64,000 nt of DNA from Clostridium sp. Its GTDB lineage: Bacteria; Bacillota; Clostridia; Lachnospirales; Lachnospiraceae. Position numbers and translations under genes: made by a program. Positions 34,696-43,573 of the stretch are shown piece after piece; position 1 is the first letter of the stretch; the number at the start of each line of letters is the position of its first letter. The notes beneath the pieces are model-generated. The model made no database searches, was not told the DNA's origin, and worked only from the letters and a program-made list of their open reading frames with translations. Location: positions 1-64,000 of the forward strand of contig JAGZZT010000005.1 of assembly GCA_018377235.1 (NCBI GenBank), read 5' to 3'.

Positions 34696-35919
34696 CTATG
34701 ATTCATGGTGTTCTCGGCGGCTGTAGGGAAATACAGCTTCCACTCTGGCATCAATCCGCCCGTCCGCCGTCCTGACCTCAATTTTCTCTCCAGGTGCTAC
34801 CCTGCCTACAGAATCCACTCTCCGTCCAGCTTCGTCCGTCACAAAGCCGAAGCCCTGGCTCAGCTTTTTAAGCGGGGAGCAGCCTTCCAGTCTTCCGCTT
34901 AAAAGAGCCAGACGCTGCCTGTTCTCCGACAGATGCTTTTCCATCAGACGCTTTATGTCATCCTGCGCAGAAATAAGCCGCTGTCTTTTTTCATTGACCT
35001 GCCTTTTCGGATCGTGGAGACGCAGGCGCAGACGGTACTGTTCCAGGCGGCCAGACATTTCCTCTATTTTCCGGCTCACTCCCCGTCTCAGAAACTCCTC
35101 TGCCCCTTCCAGCTGTTCCTTAAACTGGCGATAGTCAAATACAGCCAGCTCCGCTGCCGCAGACGGCGTAGGAGCCCGCAGATCTGCTACATAGTCAGCA
35201 ATCGTCACATCCGTCTCATGTCCCACTGCAGAGATCACCGGAGTGCTGCATGAAAAAATAGCTCTGGCCACAGTCTCCTCGTTAAAGGCCCACAGATCCT
35301 CGATGGAACCTCCGCCTCTTCCTGCGATAATCACGTCCACTCCCAGCTGATCCAGCCGTTCAATTCCTCTGGCAATGCTTTCTGCTGCCCCGTCTCCCTG
35401 GACCTTGGCCGGATATAGAATCAGCTGAACATAGGGATTCCTTCTGTGAGCAATATTCATAATATCCCGGACAGCAGCTCCTGTGCTGGCAGTCACCACC
35501 CCCACGGTTCTGGCAAACTGTGGGATAGGTCTCTTATATTCCCTGGCAAACATGCCCATCTCTTCCAGCTGGTTTCTGAGAGCCTCAAAACGCTTAAACA
35601 GGTCTCCGGCTCCGGAAAGCTCTATCTGATGGGCATAGAGCTGATATCTTCCGTCTCTCTCATAAACCTCTACGCTTCCCTTCACCACCACCTGCTGTCC
35701 ATCCTGCATCTGAAAGGCGAGCCCCTTTCTTCTGCTCGCAAACATGACGGCCTGGATCGCAGCCAGCCCGTCTTTCAAGGTGAAATAAATATGGCCGGAG
35801 GTGTGGTATTTGCAATTAGATACCTCCCCCTTAATTGAAATGCGGTTCAGGGCAAAATCCTGGACAAACATATTTTTAATATAAGCGTTTACCTGAGACA
35901 CTGAGTAGACACTTGCCAT
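34696..35919 (-). CDS. xseA: Exonuclease VII large subunit
   Basis: A 407-residue catalytic subunit: N-terminal OB fold (SVSQVNAYIKNM, GHIYFTLKD), catalytic core with VGVVTASTGAAVRDI, GRGGGSIEDLWAFN and SAVGHETD, then a coiled-coil region. It degrades single-stranded DNA to oligonucleotides. GGAGG precedes the ATG. Confidence 0.96.
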   Translation of the reverse strand: MASVYSVSQVNAYIKNMFVQDFALNRISIKGEVSNCKYHTSGHIYFTLKDGLAAIQAVMFASRRKGLAFQMQDGQQVVVKGSVEVYERDGRYQLYAHQIELSGAGDLFKRFEALRNQLEEMGMFAREYKRPIPQFARTVGVVTASTGAAVRDIMNIAHRRNPYVQLILYPAKVQGDGAAESIARGIERLDQLGVDVIIAGRGGGSIEDLWAFNEETVARAIFSCSTPVISAVGHETDVTIADYVADLRAPTPSAAAELAVFDYRQFKEQLEGAEEFLRRGVSRKIEEMSGRLEQYRLRLRLHDPKRQVNEKRQRLISAQDDIKRLMEKHLSENRQRLALLSGRLEGCSPLKKLSQGFGFVTDEAGRRVDSVGRVAPGEKIEVRTADGRIDARVEAVFPYSRREHHES

Positions 35920-35932
35920 GGAACTCCTCCAT

Positions 35933-36376
35933 CTATACTAATTTCGCCAGAATTCCATTTACGAAGGCCGGGGACTCGTCTCCGCCGAACCTTTTCGCCA
36001 GTTCCACCGCCTCGTTGATGGCAACCTTGTCCGGAACCTCCTCGTCAAAACGAATCTCAAAAAGCGCCAGGCGAAGAATCGTAAGCTCCACCTTCCCCAT
36101 ACGGCGGGTACTCCAGCCCTTGGCAGTCTCATCGATGGAAGCATCCAGCTCTGGCAGTTTCTCCAGCACCTTCTCCACCTTTGTCTTCACATAGCCGCTG
36201 TCGTAAACGTCCAGCTCCGGGCAGTGAATCAGTTCGTAAACACCCTCCGGTGTATAATCGTCCTCCCTAGGTTCCGTAAAATACTGCTCTATCTGCTCCT
36301 TGGTCTCTCCCTCGGAATAAAAATCAGCGCAGAACAGCAGTTTAAAGCAGTGTTCACGCAATTCTCTTCTGGTCAT
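35933..36376 (-). CDS. nusB: Transcription antitermination factor NusB
   Basis: All-helical RNA-binding factor for rRNA antitermination. The 147-residue protein starts MTRRELREHCFKLLF and ends with AINEAVELAKRFG and FVNGILAKL, as in the family. The ATG at 36376 has AGGAGG 8 nt upstream; the longer frame from 36415 is rejected. First gene of the long leftward operon. Confidence 0.95.
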   Translation of the reverse strand: MTRRELREHCFKLLFCADFYSEGETKEQIEQYFTEPREDDYTPEGVYELIHCPELDVYDSGYVKTKVEKVLEKLPELDASIDETAKGWSTRRMGKVELTILRLALFEIRFDEEVPDKVAINEAVELAKRFGGDESPAFVNGILAKLV

Positions 36377-36443
36377 AAACGTATCCTCCTGATTTCTTCT
36401 GTCTTGGTCAGCCATTCACAATCGACTATTACTCTAATTTATC

Positions 36444-36472
36444 ATTATAACTGAATCAGAGGGATTCTACAA
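36444..36472 (-). promoter_or_regulatory. Sigma-A promoter of the nusB-recN operon
   Basis: Minus-strand TTGTAG (36472-36467), 17-bp spacer, perfect TATAAT (36449-36444), 67 nt upstream of the nusB start. Confidence 0.8.
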
Positions 36473-36502
36473 TACTTACGCAAAACTTTTCTCCTCTAAC
36501 CG

Positions 36503-36531
36503 TTTACAGCTTTCCTCTTTCACGTTATACT
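36503..36531 (+). promoter_or_regulatory. Sigma-A promoter of dacA
   Basis: TTTACA (36503-36508), 17-bp spacer, TATACT (36526-36531), 45 nt before the dacA ATG. It is back-to-back with the nusB promoter. Confidence 0.8.
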
Positions 36532-36576
36532 AATAAAATAGAACTTTTACCGCAGAATTTTGGAGGAACAATAAGA

Positions 36577-38229
36577 ATGAAAGCAAAACGGATCATAAAG
36601 TCAGGCCTGGCCCTGCTTCTTTCCATGCAGCTGGCCCTGATGTCCTGCATCACTTCCCTGGCTGCACCAGAGTGGCCAAGCGATACCGGCGTACTGGCTG
36701 ATATTGGAATCGCCATAGACGCAGATTCCGGCGCTGTACTGTTCGGACAGGGAATTCACGAACTGACGCCGCCTGCCAGCATCACAAAACTTCTCACCGC
36801 CCTGGTAGTGGTGGAGAACAGCAGCATGGACGATATGGTCACCTTTTCCTACGATGCAGTTAATAATGTAGAATCCGGAAGCGGCAATAAGAAAAATATT
36901 GCCGAAAGCGACAAGCTTTCCGTCAAGGATTGCCTATATCTGCTCCTTCTCCAGTCCAGCAACCAGGCTGCCAACGCCCTGGCAGAGCATGTGGCGGGAA
37001 GCCGGGATGCCTTCGCAGATATGATGAACGAGAAGGTAACGGAGCTTGGCTGCACAGACGGCACTCACTTTGCCAACCCGTCTGGCTTAAATGATGAAAC
37101 TCAGGTTGTATCGGCCTATGATATGGCTATTATTGCCCAAGCTGCTTTTAACAATTCACAGGTATTGGAAATCGCAGGCACCAAGTCCTACAAGCTGGCT
37201 CCCACCCAGAATAATCCAAGCGGCGCCACCTGCACAAATGAGCACCGTCTGGTTATCACAGATGATGAGACAAGCGAACTTTACTGCCCGGAGGCAAAGG
37301 CAGGAAAGACGGGCTACACCTCCTTAGCAGGCAATACGCTCGTCACCTACGGAGAAAAAGACGGAAGACGAGTAATTTCCGTAGTTCTGAAGGGGCAGCC
37401 CTCTCCTAACTATTTCCTGGATGGAAAAACGCTTCTGCAGTTCGGCTTTCAGAACTTCCAGAACGTGTCTATCCCGGATAATGAAACAAGATACGTGACC
37501 GGAGAAGAACCTGTTTCTATCAGCGGCACAGACTTTCAGCCAAACGATCTGGAGCTGGAGCCTGGATCTGTGATTACCCTTCCAAAGGACGCCTCCTTCC
37601 AGGACGCTTCTATGGAACTGGTGACAGAACTTCCAAAAAATCATCCTGAACGGGCGGCAGCGCTTTTACAGTACACCTATAATGACCGCAAAATCGGACA
37701 GGCCTATCTGCTGATAAAGGAAGAGGCTCTTCCTGCCTCCAGCGAAGGTGCTGACGGCGCCGTACCAGATGACAGCTCGGATAGCAAAACTGACGCTTCC
37801 AATAAAGAAAACAGCAAAAAAGACGGCGGCCTCTCTCTTCCGCCTCTTTCCCTTCCTATTGTAGGTATCTGTCTGCTGGTCTTCGCAGCACTTCTCCTCA
37901 CCGCCTACACTCTCTATGCAAAGAAGAAAGAGGCCGAGGAACTAAAGAGACGCCATGAGCGGCGTATGCAGCGGCTCCGGGATGAAAATTATACGGAAGA
38001 GGAATTCTACGAACTTCTCGGCAGAGAAAAAGAACGCCTGGCTGGAAAACGCAGTCAGAAACGCTCCGAAAAAAGCCGTCCGAAAAAAACTGCCAGAAAA
38101 GCCCTCAGCTCTAAGAAGTCAGCAGCTGATGAAACGCCTCTGGACACAGATTTAGAGAATCTGGACGACCTTTTCCTGGAAGAACCTAAGAGTTCAAAAG
38201 AGGAGCAGCAGGACAATTTTAATAGTTAA
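36577..38229 (+). CDS. D-alanyl-D-alanine carboxypeptidase with a cytoplasmic tail
   Basis: Low-molecular-mass penicillin-binding protein (peptidase S11, DacA/DacF type) that trims the terminal D-Ala of peptidoglycan stem peptides. Signal peptide 1-29; catalytic SITK (68-71), S127-x-N129 and KTG (244-246); a C-terminal PBP5-like beta domain to about 385. Unusually, a true membrane helix (about 428-448, VGICLLVFAALLLTAYTLY) replaces the usual amphipathic anchor and is followed by a highly charged tail of about 100 residues, rich in Lys/Arg then acidic. The 550-residue length exceeds the usual 380-450. GGAGG precedes the ATG. Confidence 0.92.
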   Translation: MKAKRIIKSGLALLLSMQLALMSCITSLAAPEWPSDTGVLADIGIAIDADSGAVLFGQGIHELTPPASITKLLTALVVVENSSMDDMVTFSYDAVNNVESGSGNKKNIAESDKLSVKDCLYLLLLQSSNQAANALAEHVAGSRDAFADMMNEKVTELGCTDGTHFANPSGLNDETQVVSAYDMAIIAQAAFNNSQVLEIAGTKSYKLAPTQNNPSGATCTNEHRLVITDDETSELYCPEAKAGKTGYTSLAGNTLVTYGEKDGRRVISVVLKGQPSPNYFLDGKTLLQFGFQNFQNVSIPDNETRYVTGEEPVSISGTDFQPNDLELEPGSVITLPKDASFQDASMELVTELPKNHPERAAALLQYTYNDRKIGQAYLLIKEEALPASSEGADGAVPDDSSDSKTDASNKENSKKDGGLSLPPLSLPIVGICLLVFAALLLTAYTLYAKKKEAEELKRRHERRMQRLRDENYTEEEFYELLGREKERLAGKRSQKRSEKSRPKKTARKALSSKKSAADETPLDTDLENLDDLFLEEPKSSKEEQQDNFNS

Positions 38230-38246
38230 AATTTTATATTGTAGTA

Positions 38247-38306
38247 GAAAAGAGGACTTGTTTTCACGCTCCACTAGAAGCCGATGCAAAACATATCCTC
38301 TTTTTT
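38247..38306. repeat. Long hairpin with conserved loop, copy C (reverse)
   Basis: Stem AAAAGAGGA-CT-TGTTTT against AAAACA-TA-TCCTCTTTT. On the minus strand the loop reads GCTTCTAGTGGAGCGT, matching the loops at 22697 and 39200. A run of six T closes it on the plus strand, so it probably terminates dacA. Confidence 0.65.
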
Positions 38307-38494
38307 ACATTGCCCCTGGCGTCAATATGAAAATATCTGAAACTACAGCAGTTCTTTGAAAAACCGGCTGTAAAACCGAAAAAGAAAAGAAAATTTTAAT
38401 TTGTAAGGAAATCTTTATAGTATCCAGTCAGTAGTTCTTTTATAATGATAATAGAAATGTTGTGTTGCAGCAAAAAGTGCAAAAAGGCGGTACC
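38307..38494 (+). other. Promoter-containing gap before the small membrane protein
   Basis: Non-coding between the dacA terminator and the leader ORF. A TATAAT at 38441-38446 is a likely -10; no clear -35 is seen. Confidence 0.4.
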
Positions 38495-38581
38495 ATGATA
38501 AGCAATAATGACGGGGTTAGCTTGAATTATCCGAGATTATATTCAGGTTTAGAAAGGGGGCAGAATGATGGAAAAAATTAA
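38495..38581 (+). CDS. Possible 28-codon leader peptide
   Basis: A short frame (MISNNDGVSL start) with AAGGCGG 5 nt before its ATG. It ends 17 nt inside the next gene, so translation of the two could be coupled. No homology is recognised. It may be only chance. Confidence 0.25.
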   Translation: MISNNDGVSLNYPRLYSGLERGQNDGKN

Positions 38582-39077
38582 ACGTTTAAACTGGTACCAA
38601 AAAGGTGTTCTAATCGTTATGATTGCTATGGCGCTGGTATTTGCAGTAGTTTATTCCATGACAATTTCAAAAGTTGGATTTGAATATAAAAATGCAATTT
38701 TTGTCCCAAGTCAGGAAAATGGAATTTTAGATAACTTTGAATTTTCCTATACAGTTGGAGATGGAATTGAGAGGGACGAAAACGGAAATGCCATTGATCC
38801 GGTAAAACCATCTGCGTCTGCCATATTGGAACTGATGAATGGGCCTGCACTGACACATAAGGGCGATTGGTCTGCATGGTTTGGCGCTGTGTTCCTCTGC
38901 CTCCTCAATGCTTTTTCTGTTTTATTTGCAGATGAGCTTTTCCGTTGGAATCTGACATTTCAGATTCGTAATGCAGACCAGGCAGAGCCGTCAGACTGGG
39001 AAATTGCAGGAAGATATATCGCCTGGACTGTTATAACAATTGCAGCGCTTGTAATCTTTCTAATAGGATTGCAGTAA
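38565..39077 (+). CDS. Small membrane protein, unknown function
   Basis: A 170-residue protein with three hydrophobic segments: about 15-32 (GVLIVMIAMALVFAVVYS), 103-123 (AWFGAVFLCLLNAFSVLFAD) and 147-168 (ITIAALVIFLIGL). The loop between the first two is about 70 residues, probably extracytoplasmic. I recall longer Lachnospiraceae proteins with matching ends, so the loop may be shortened by deletion near PSQENGILDN; this is a recollection, not shown here. AAAGGGGG precedes the tandem ATGs at 38565/38568. Confidence 0.6.
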   Translation: MMEKIKRLNWYQKGVLIVMIAMALVFAVVYSMTISKVGFEYKNAIFVPSQENGILDNFEFSYTVGDGIERDENGNAIDPVKPSASAILELMNGPALTHKGDWSAWFGAVFLCLLNAFSVLFADELFRWNLTFQIRNADQAEPSDWEIAGRYIAWTVITIAALVIFLIGLQ

Positions 39078-39180
39078 AATAAATTTACTTTTGATGAAAA
39101 ATCTGTCTTTTTCCATTTCCTGCGGATTTCCCCACGAAAAAAGGAAACTGGTTTCTGCAGTTTTCTGCGAACCTGCCTAT

Positions 39181-39238
39181 GAAAAAAGGAACTGTTTTCA
39201 GCGACTTCCAGTGGAGCACGAAAACAGTTCCTTTTTTC
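39181..39238. repeat. Long hairpin with conserved loop, copy B
   Basis: A perfect 19-bp stem (GAAAAAAGGAACTGTTTTC) with the 20-nt loop AGCGACTTCCAGTGGAGCAC, nearly the loop of copy A. It lies between two convergent genes and is closed by A and T runs, so it is a good bidirectional terminator. Confidence 0.8.
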
Positions 39239-39246
39239 TAACTAAC

Positions 39247-39363
39247 CTATTTATTCATCTTTCCCATCAACATTACAACCAGGGTAATCAGAATGATTAC
39301 TACGAAGATTCCGCTCATTCCCTGCGCCATAATCTGAAGAGCGATTAAAAAGTTTTCCATCAT
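39247..39363 (-). CDS. OadG-like small sodium-pump decarboxylase subunit
   Basis: A 38-residue single-helix membrane protein (MENFLIALQIMAQGMSGIFV, then a Val/Ile-rich stretch, ending GKMNK). It matches the small gamma subunit that helps assemble sodium-translocating decarboxylases. AGGAGG lies 8 nt before the ATG at 39363. It follows the beta-subunit gene by 12 bp. The usual gamma subunit is about 80 residues or more, so this form is very short. Confidence 0.75.
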   Translation of the reverse strand: MMENFLIALQIMAQGMSGIFVVIILITLVVMLMGKMNK

Positions 39364-39375
39364 AATCTTTTCCTC

Positions 39376-40512
39376 CTACAGGAACTGTGTCACCAGCTTG
39401 ATAACAAGACCGCCTGCAATTACAGAGGCAATCTGGCCGGATACGTTAGCGCCAACTGCATGCATCAGAATGATGTTGCCCTTTTCCTCTTCCTGAGCCA
39501 TCTTCTGGATTACACGGGCAGACATTGGGAATGCAGAGATTCCAGCGCCTCCGATCATCGGGTTAATCTTCTCCTTGCGGAACAGGTTGATGATCTTGGC
39601 AAACATTACGCCGCCGATGGTATCGAATACGAATGCCACCAGACCGATACACATGATAAGGATGGTGTCAAAACGTACAAACGCGTCAGCTCTCATGCTG
39701 AAGGAAATCGTGATTCCCAGAAGCAGTGTGATCAGGTTTGCCAGCTCATTCTGAGCTGTATCAGACATAGACTGAAGAACACCGCACTCACGGATCAGGT
39801 TGCCGAACATTAAGAAACCTACCAGAGCAACTGATGCCGGAGAAATCAGTCCTACGATAATCGTAACAATAATCGGGAAGGCAATCTTTGTTGTCTTAGA
39901 AACTGCCTTCGGGCTGTATGTCATATGGATACTGCGCTCTTTCTTTGTGGTAACAAGCTTGATTGCAAACGGCTGAATAATCGGAACAAGAGCCATGTAA
40001 GAATAAGCGGCTACTGCAATTGCTCCCACGTAGTCAGAGTGAAGTACCTGAGACACGAGAATCGAGGTTGGGCCGTCGGCTGCTCCAATGATACCAATAG
40101 AAGCTGCATCCTTTAAATCAAAGCCTAACAGAACTGCTACCATGATAGCGAAGAAGATGCCGAACTGAGCGGCTGCTCCGAACAGGAACATAACCGGCTG
40201 GGACAGCAGCGGACCGAAGTCGATCATCGCTCCGATACCGATAAACAGCAGAATCGGAAGTGCCTCAGAGGCCTCAATTGTTGTCTCAAATAACCACTGA
40301 ATAATTCCTGGCGTTTCTCCTACGCCTTCCATTACCTGATTAATAACACCTGATAACGGCAGGTTTACTAAAATTGCTCCGAAGCCCATAGGCAGGAGCA
40401 GAGATGGCTCATAGCCCTTCTTAATTGCGAGCCAGATGAGCAGAACTCCTACTACATACATGACCAGCTGCTGCGGCGTGATGGCCAGAATGCCTTCCAG
40501 TAAAAAGTCCAT
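39376..40512 (-). CDS. oadB: Sodium-translocating decarboxylase subunit beta
   Basis: A 378-residue membrane protein with about nine helices that couples decarboxylation of a biotin-bound carboxyl group to sodium export. The signature IIGAADGPTSI (with the conserved Asp) and GGAGISAFPMSARV are present. The substrate (oxaloacetate, methylmalonyl-CoA or glutaconyl-CoA) depends on the alpha subunit, which is not in this window. AGGAGGG precedes the ATG. Confidence 0.92.
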   Translation of the reverse strand: MDFLLEGILAITPQQLVMYVVGVLLIWLAIKKGYEPSLLLPMGFGAILVNLPLSGVINQVMEGVGETPGIIQWLFETTIEASEALPILLFIGIGAMIDFGPLLSQPVMFLFGAAAQFGIFFAIMVAVLLGFDLKDAASIGIIGAADGPTSILVSQVLHSDYVGAIAVAAYSYMALVPIIQPFAIKLVTTKKERSIHMTYSPKAVSKTTKIAFPIIVTIIVGLISPASVALVGFLMFGNLIRECGVLQSMSDTAQNELANLITLLLGITISFSMRADAFVRFDTILIMCIGLVAFVFDTIGGVMFAKIINLFRKEKINPMIGGAGISAFPMSARVIQKMAQEEEKGNIILMHAVGANVSGQIASVIAGGLVIKLVTQFL

Positions 40513-40887
40513 TTCTTTCCCTCCTAATTTCTTTTTTCTTCCCTTTTCTCTTTGTCAGGGGTTCGCTGTTCCTGCAGTCTTCTCTTTTGCCCTCTTCAGA
40601 CCCTCGATCCTGTGGGATCGCCTTTCCTTCAGAGGAGGAAATTTCCTATAAATTGAGAAACAAAAAAGACTTTCAGCATATGAAACCATATGCTAAAAGT
40701 CTTGTTCTTCTGCTCAATTAACAAAAGACATGCAACCACAGGCTGTCTGCCCGGCGTATGTTGACTGCATGTTGATAACTACTCCCTTTTAACGAAAAAA
40801 TACTACCACATTTTTCAGAGTTCGTCAAGAAATACTCTAATTATTGTTCACATCTTAACAGCATCTTTTCAGCAGCCTCTTTGCCGT
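40513..40887. other. Gap between oadB and the Asp23 gene
   Basis: About 375 bp. It holds the leader of oadB (with a CGATCC/GGATCG hairpin near 40608-40623), a strong terminator at 40660-40703, and AT-rich DNA with several GTTGA motifs. No gene was found. Confidence 0.5.
40660..40703 (-). terminator. Rho-independent terminator after the Asp23 gene
   Basis: AAGACTTT-AGCATATG arms pair around AAAC with one mismatch; on the minus strand a TTTTTT run follows. It ends transcription coming from the spoIIIA/Asp23 side. Confidence 0.8.
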
Positions 40888-41277
40888 CTAGCTGTCCTCT
40901 CTCATATTGACTCCGGCAATCTTGATGTTGACCTCCAGAACAGTCAAGCCTGTCATGGTCTCAATCGCAGTCCGTACTCTCTCCTGAACCTTCTCACTGA
41001 CCTCCGGAAGGCTATAACCATATTTCATGTTCAGAGACAAGTCGACAGAAACATGTTCCTCATTTACCTCTACTTTGACACCTCTGCTGAGATTCTTCAT
41101 TCCCAGCTTTCCCACCAGCTCATTAGTAATATTTCCAGCCATGGAGTCTACGCCCTCCACCTCTGTGGCAGCCAGGCCGGCAATCATAGCCACCACCTCG
41201 TCTGCGATTTTCACCTCGCCCAGCTTACCATTTCTTTCTAGTACATGTATATTTTTCTCCGCAGCTTCCTTCGGCAT
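40888..41277 (-). CDS. Asp23/Gls24 family protein
   Basis: A 129-residue cytosolic protein with the alkaline-shock family fold (GEVKIADEVVAMIAGLAATEVEGV, then VKVEVNEEHVSVDLSL split by loops). Members bind membrane anchors or act in envelope stress. It is often found just after spoIIIAH in clostridia, as here. The ATG at 41277 has AGGAGG 8 nt upstream; the longer frame to 41313 is rejected. Confidence 0.88.
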   Translation of the reverse strand: MPKEAAEKNIHVLERNGKLGEVKIADEVVAMIAGLAATEVEGVDSMAGNITNELVGKLGMKNLSRGVKVEVNEEHVSVDLSLNMKYGYSLPEVSEKVQERVRTAIETMTGLTVLEVNIKIAGVNMREDS

Positions 41278-41352
41278 CCCCGCTACCTCCTGTCTTTTCT
41301 GTGATAGTTTCATTATAGCAGATAGACAGACGTTTGCAAGATCTAACCGTAA

Positions 41353-42138
41353 TTACTCCTGAAGCTTCATCAGCGTAATTACAATGTTTTCTGCTGTTAC
41401 CTCAGCCTTTCTTTTTACGATATCCTCAATCTGGGCTCTCTCTGGATCTGTCAGAGAGGAGGCATTAATAACCACATCGACCTTGCCGTCTGTAATGCTG
41501 ACAACCGGATCGGCAAAGCCCTTGGCCATAAGAAGCGTCTCCGCCGCATTCTCCTTCTCTGCTACTGCAGTCATATCAATCATATCCTGAACTGCAGTCT
41601 CCTTAGCCTTCGGATCCGCGTTTTCGTTGTTAATAATCTCCATCAGAGTTTCTTTATTTTTTGCTCTCACCTGCTCCCGGCTCAGCTGCACGTTTGCTAT
41701 GTAGTCTGTAACGCTGGTTCCTCCTGTCAGAACCGCTTCTCCTGGATTTTCAATGGAAGAATCTGCCTGTTCAGCCGCTGCTTCATCTCCTGGTTCCTGA
41801 TCCAGGCTGGCAATCTCCTTGTACTCTCTGGCCTCTCCACTGCCTGTACTTACGCTGTCCGCTCCTTCAGCGCCCTGCTGCGCTTCTGCCTGCTGTGATC
41901 CAGCTGCTGAGGAAGCGGCTGCGTCCGGCTGCGCGTTCTCAGCCTCAGGATTTAAGTTTCCAGCCGCCTGATTTTCAGCTAAAATGTCCTCGTCCGAAAT
42001 TTCCATAACTCCAGCCTCGTATACAGCCCCTGAAAGCTCCTCTTTTCCGGAATAGTTCAAATATCCGGCAGCTGCTATCATAATGGCCAGCGTAGTAATG
42101 ATAATCTGGTTTCGTCTGAAAATTCGCTTCACTTTCAT
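41353..42138 (-). CDS. spoIIIAH: Stage III sporulation protein AH
   Basis: Mother-cell membrane protein whose outer domain binds SpoIIQ of the forespore to form the feeding-tube channel. The 261-residue protein has one N-terminal helix (about 10-30), a long Ala/Gln/Glu-rich linker and a C-terminal YscJ-like domain (LLMAKGFADPVVSITDGKVDVVI). The ATG at 42138 has AAAGGAG upstream; the GTG two codons earlier is less likely. Confidence 0.95.
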   Translation of the reverse strand: MKVKRIFRRNQIIITTLAIMIAAAGYLNYSGKEELSGAVYEAGVMEISDEDILAENQAAGNLNPEAENAQPDAAASSAAGSQQAEAQQGAEGADSVSTGSGEAREYKEIASLDQEPGDEAAAEQADSSIENPGEAVLTGGTSVTDYIANVQLSREQVRAKNKETLMEIINNENADPKAKETAVQDMIDMTAVAEKENAAETLLMAKGFADPVVSITDGKVDVVINASSLTDPERAQIEDIVKRKAEVTAENIVITLMKLQE

Positions 42139-42151
42139 ATTCACCGCTCCT

Positions 42152-42823
42152 TTAGTCCACCCTTTTTAATACTTTTATTTTATGTGCCGGTATATTAAAT
42201 AATGCTTGCATTGCCTCAGAAATTTCCGTTTTCACCAGAGCGTTTCCTCCTCCCTGGGCGCTTATAACAATTCCCTCCACCGCAGGACACAGCTCTTTTT
42301 CCACAATCGGCTCTTTTTCTGAACCGTTTTCCACAAACACTGTACTTTTAGAGGCCTCCTCATCCACAGTTTTCCTTGTTCCCCCTGCGCTGTCTGTCTC
42401 CTCGGCAGAAGAACGGCTGCGCTTCTGATCCTCATGAATAATCTTTTCACTGGAGGACTTGAGAACAATCATCACATCTGCCTCCCCCACCCCCTCAGTG
42501 CTCCTCAAAAGCTCCTTCACTCGTTCCTCCAGCTGTTTTTCATAGGAAGACAGAGCGGATTGTACCGGTTCTGTGTGTCCGGCATTTTGAAATGCCTCCT
42601 GAAGGTTCTCTTCTTCTGTCCTTGTTTTATTTGCATTATAAGTTTCATTATAATTTTCATCCTCCACCCCATAAGCTGCAGCAGAAGCAGGCGCCTCCTG
42701 TTTTCCGAGACTGGACGAAGCAAGCAGAAGCAAAAGACCGGCAGCCAAAAGAACCATCCATTTTTCCTGCTTCCTGTTATCATTTCCTGAATTTAATTTC
42801 GACAGCATGTTCTTCCAGTCCAT
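42152..42823 (-). CDS. spoIIIAG: Stage III sporulation protein AG
   Basis: A 223-residue component that forms the large ring of the mother cell-forespore channel. One helix at about 22-38 (MVLLAAGLLLLLASSS), then a ring-building domain with VMIVLKSSSEKIIHED and the ending AMQALFNIPAHKIKVLK. It overlaps the end of spoIIIAF by 44 bp if the ATG at 42823 is used; an ATG at 42808 is possible. Confidence 0.95.
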   Translation of the reverse strand: MDWKNMLSKLNSGNDNRKQEKWMVLLAAGLLLLLASSSLGKQEAPASAAAYGVEDENYNETYNANKTRTEEENLQEAFQNAGHTEPVQSALSSYEKQLEERVKELLRSTEGVGEADVMIVLKSSSEKIIHEDQKRSRSSAEETDSAGGTRKTVDEEASKSTVFVENGSEKEPIVEKELCPAVEGIVISAQGGGNALVKTEISEAMQALFNIPAHKIKVLKRVD

Positions 42824-43514
42824 AAAAATCTGTCAGCTCCTTTCTAATCCCCGCCTCTATGCCCGGATCTCCGGTATTTTCCTCTGTATCCTTTTTCCAT
42901 TCCTCCAGCTCTTCTTCTCCATAAATTCCTGGCTCCTCTTTGTCTCCTAAATGAACCTGAATCCGATTTTTTTCAATGGATACCTGGCGTATCTCCTGTT
43001 CTTGTCCTGATTGTTCTGATTGTTTTAATTTTTCCTTCATTTCACCAGAATCCAGTGTTTTCTCTAAATATTCTGCTGATATCTCCGTCTGCCCTACGGA
43101 CACTTCTGCTCCTTCCACAGTTCCAAACAATGCGCTGTCCCTTTCTCTGTTAACAGATACTCTGACCTCTGCATTCCTGTATCCCTTTTTTTCCAGAAGC
43201 TCCTCCGCCTGAGCAGAAACAGTTTTCTCATATTCATCTATTACTGTCTCGAACCTCTGCCGTTCTATTTCCTCCAGCTGTCCCTGAAATTCCCCAGCTT
43301 CATTCTGAAAAGAAATCTCTTCAAAGCACCGGGCCATCTGTTCGTCCAGTCTCAGACTTCCTGTCAGGGGGCGGATCACTAATAGAATCAGCACCATTCC
43401 CATAAACAGACGAATATACCTGGTGTAAGCCTTCCCTGGCAGAAGATTCGTCACAAAATTCATAAAAATCATGTAAAAAATAATAGTCCGAACCCAGGTG
43501 TAAAAATGTTCCAT
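42780..43514 (-). CDS. spoIIIAF: Stage III sporulation protein AF
   Basis: A 244-residue membrane protein with two N-terminal helices (about 8-25 and 36-50, GMVLILLVIRPLTG) and a charged, coiled soluble domain ending LTDFYGLEEHAVEIKF. It is part of the SpoIIIA channel. The spacing of its ribosome binding site (AAAGGAG) to the ATG is unusually long at about 15 nt. Confidence 0.93.
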   Translation of the reverse strand: MEHFYTWVRTIIFYMIFMNFVTNLLPGKAYTRYIRLFMGMVLILLVIRPLTGSLRLDEQMARCFEEISFQNEAGEFQGQLEEIERQRFETVIDEYEKTVSAQAEELLEKKGYRNAEVRVSVNRERDSALFGTVEGAEVSVGQTEISAEYLEKTLDSGEMKEKLKQSEQSGQEQEIRQVSIEKNRIQVHLGDKEEPGIYGEEELEEWKKDTEENTGDPGIEAGIRKELTDFYGLEEHAVEIKFRK

Positions 43515-43573
43515 TCCTTAATCCGCGTTCTCCTTTTTTTACTCCCCTCATTTTCGTCTGCAGCCTTTTTCTG

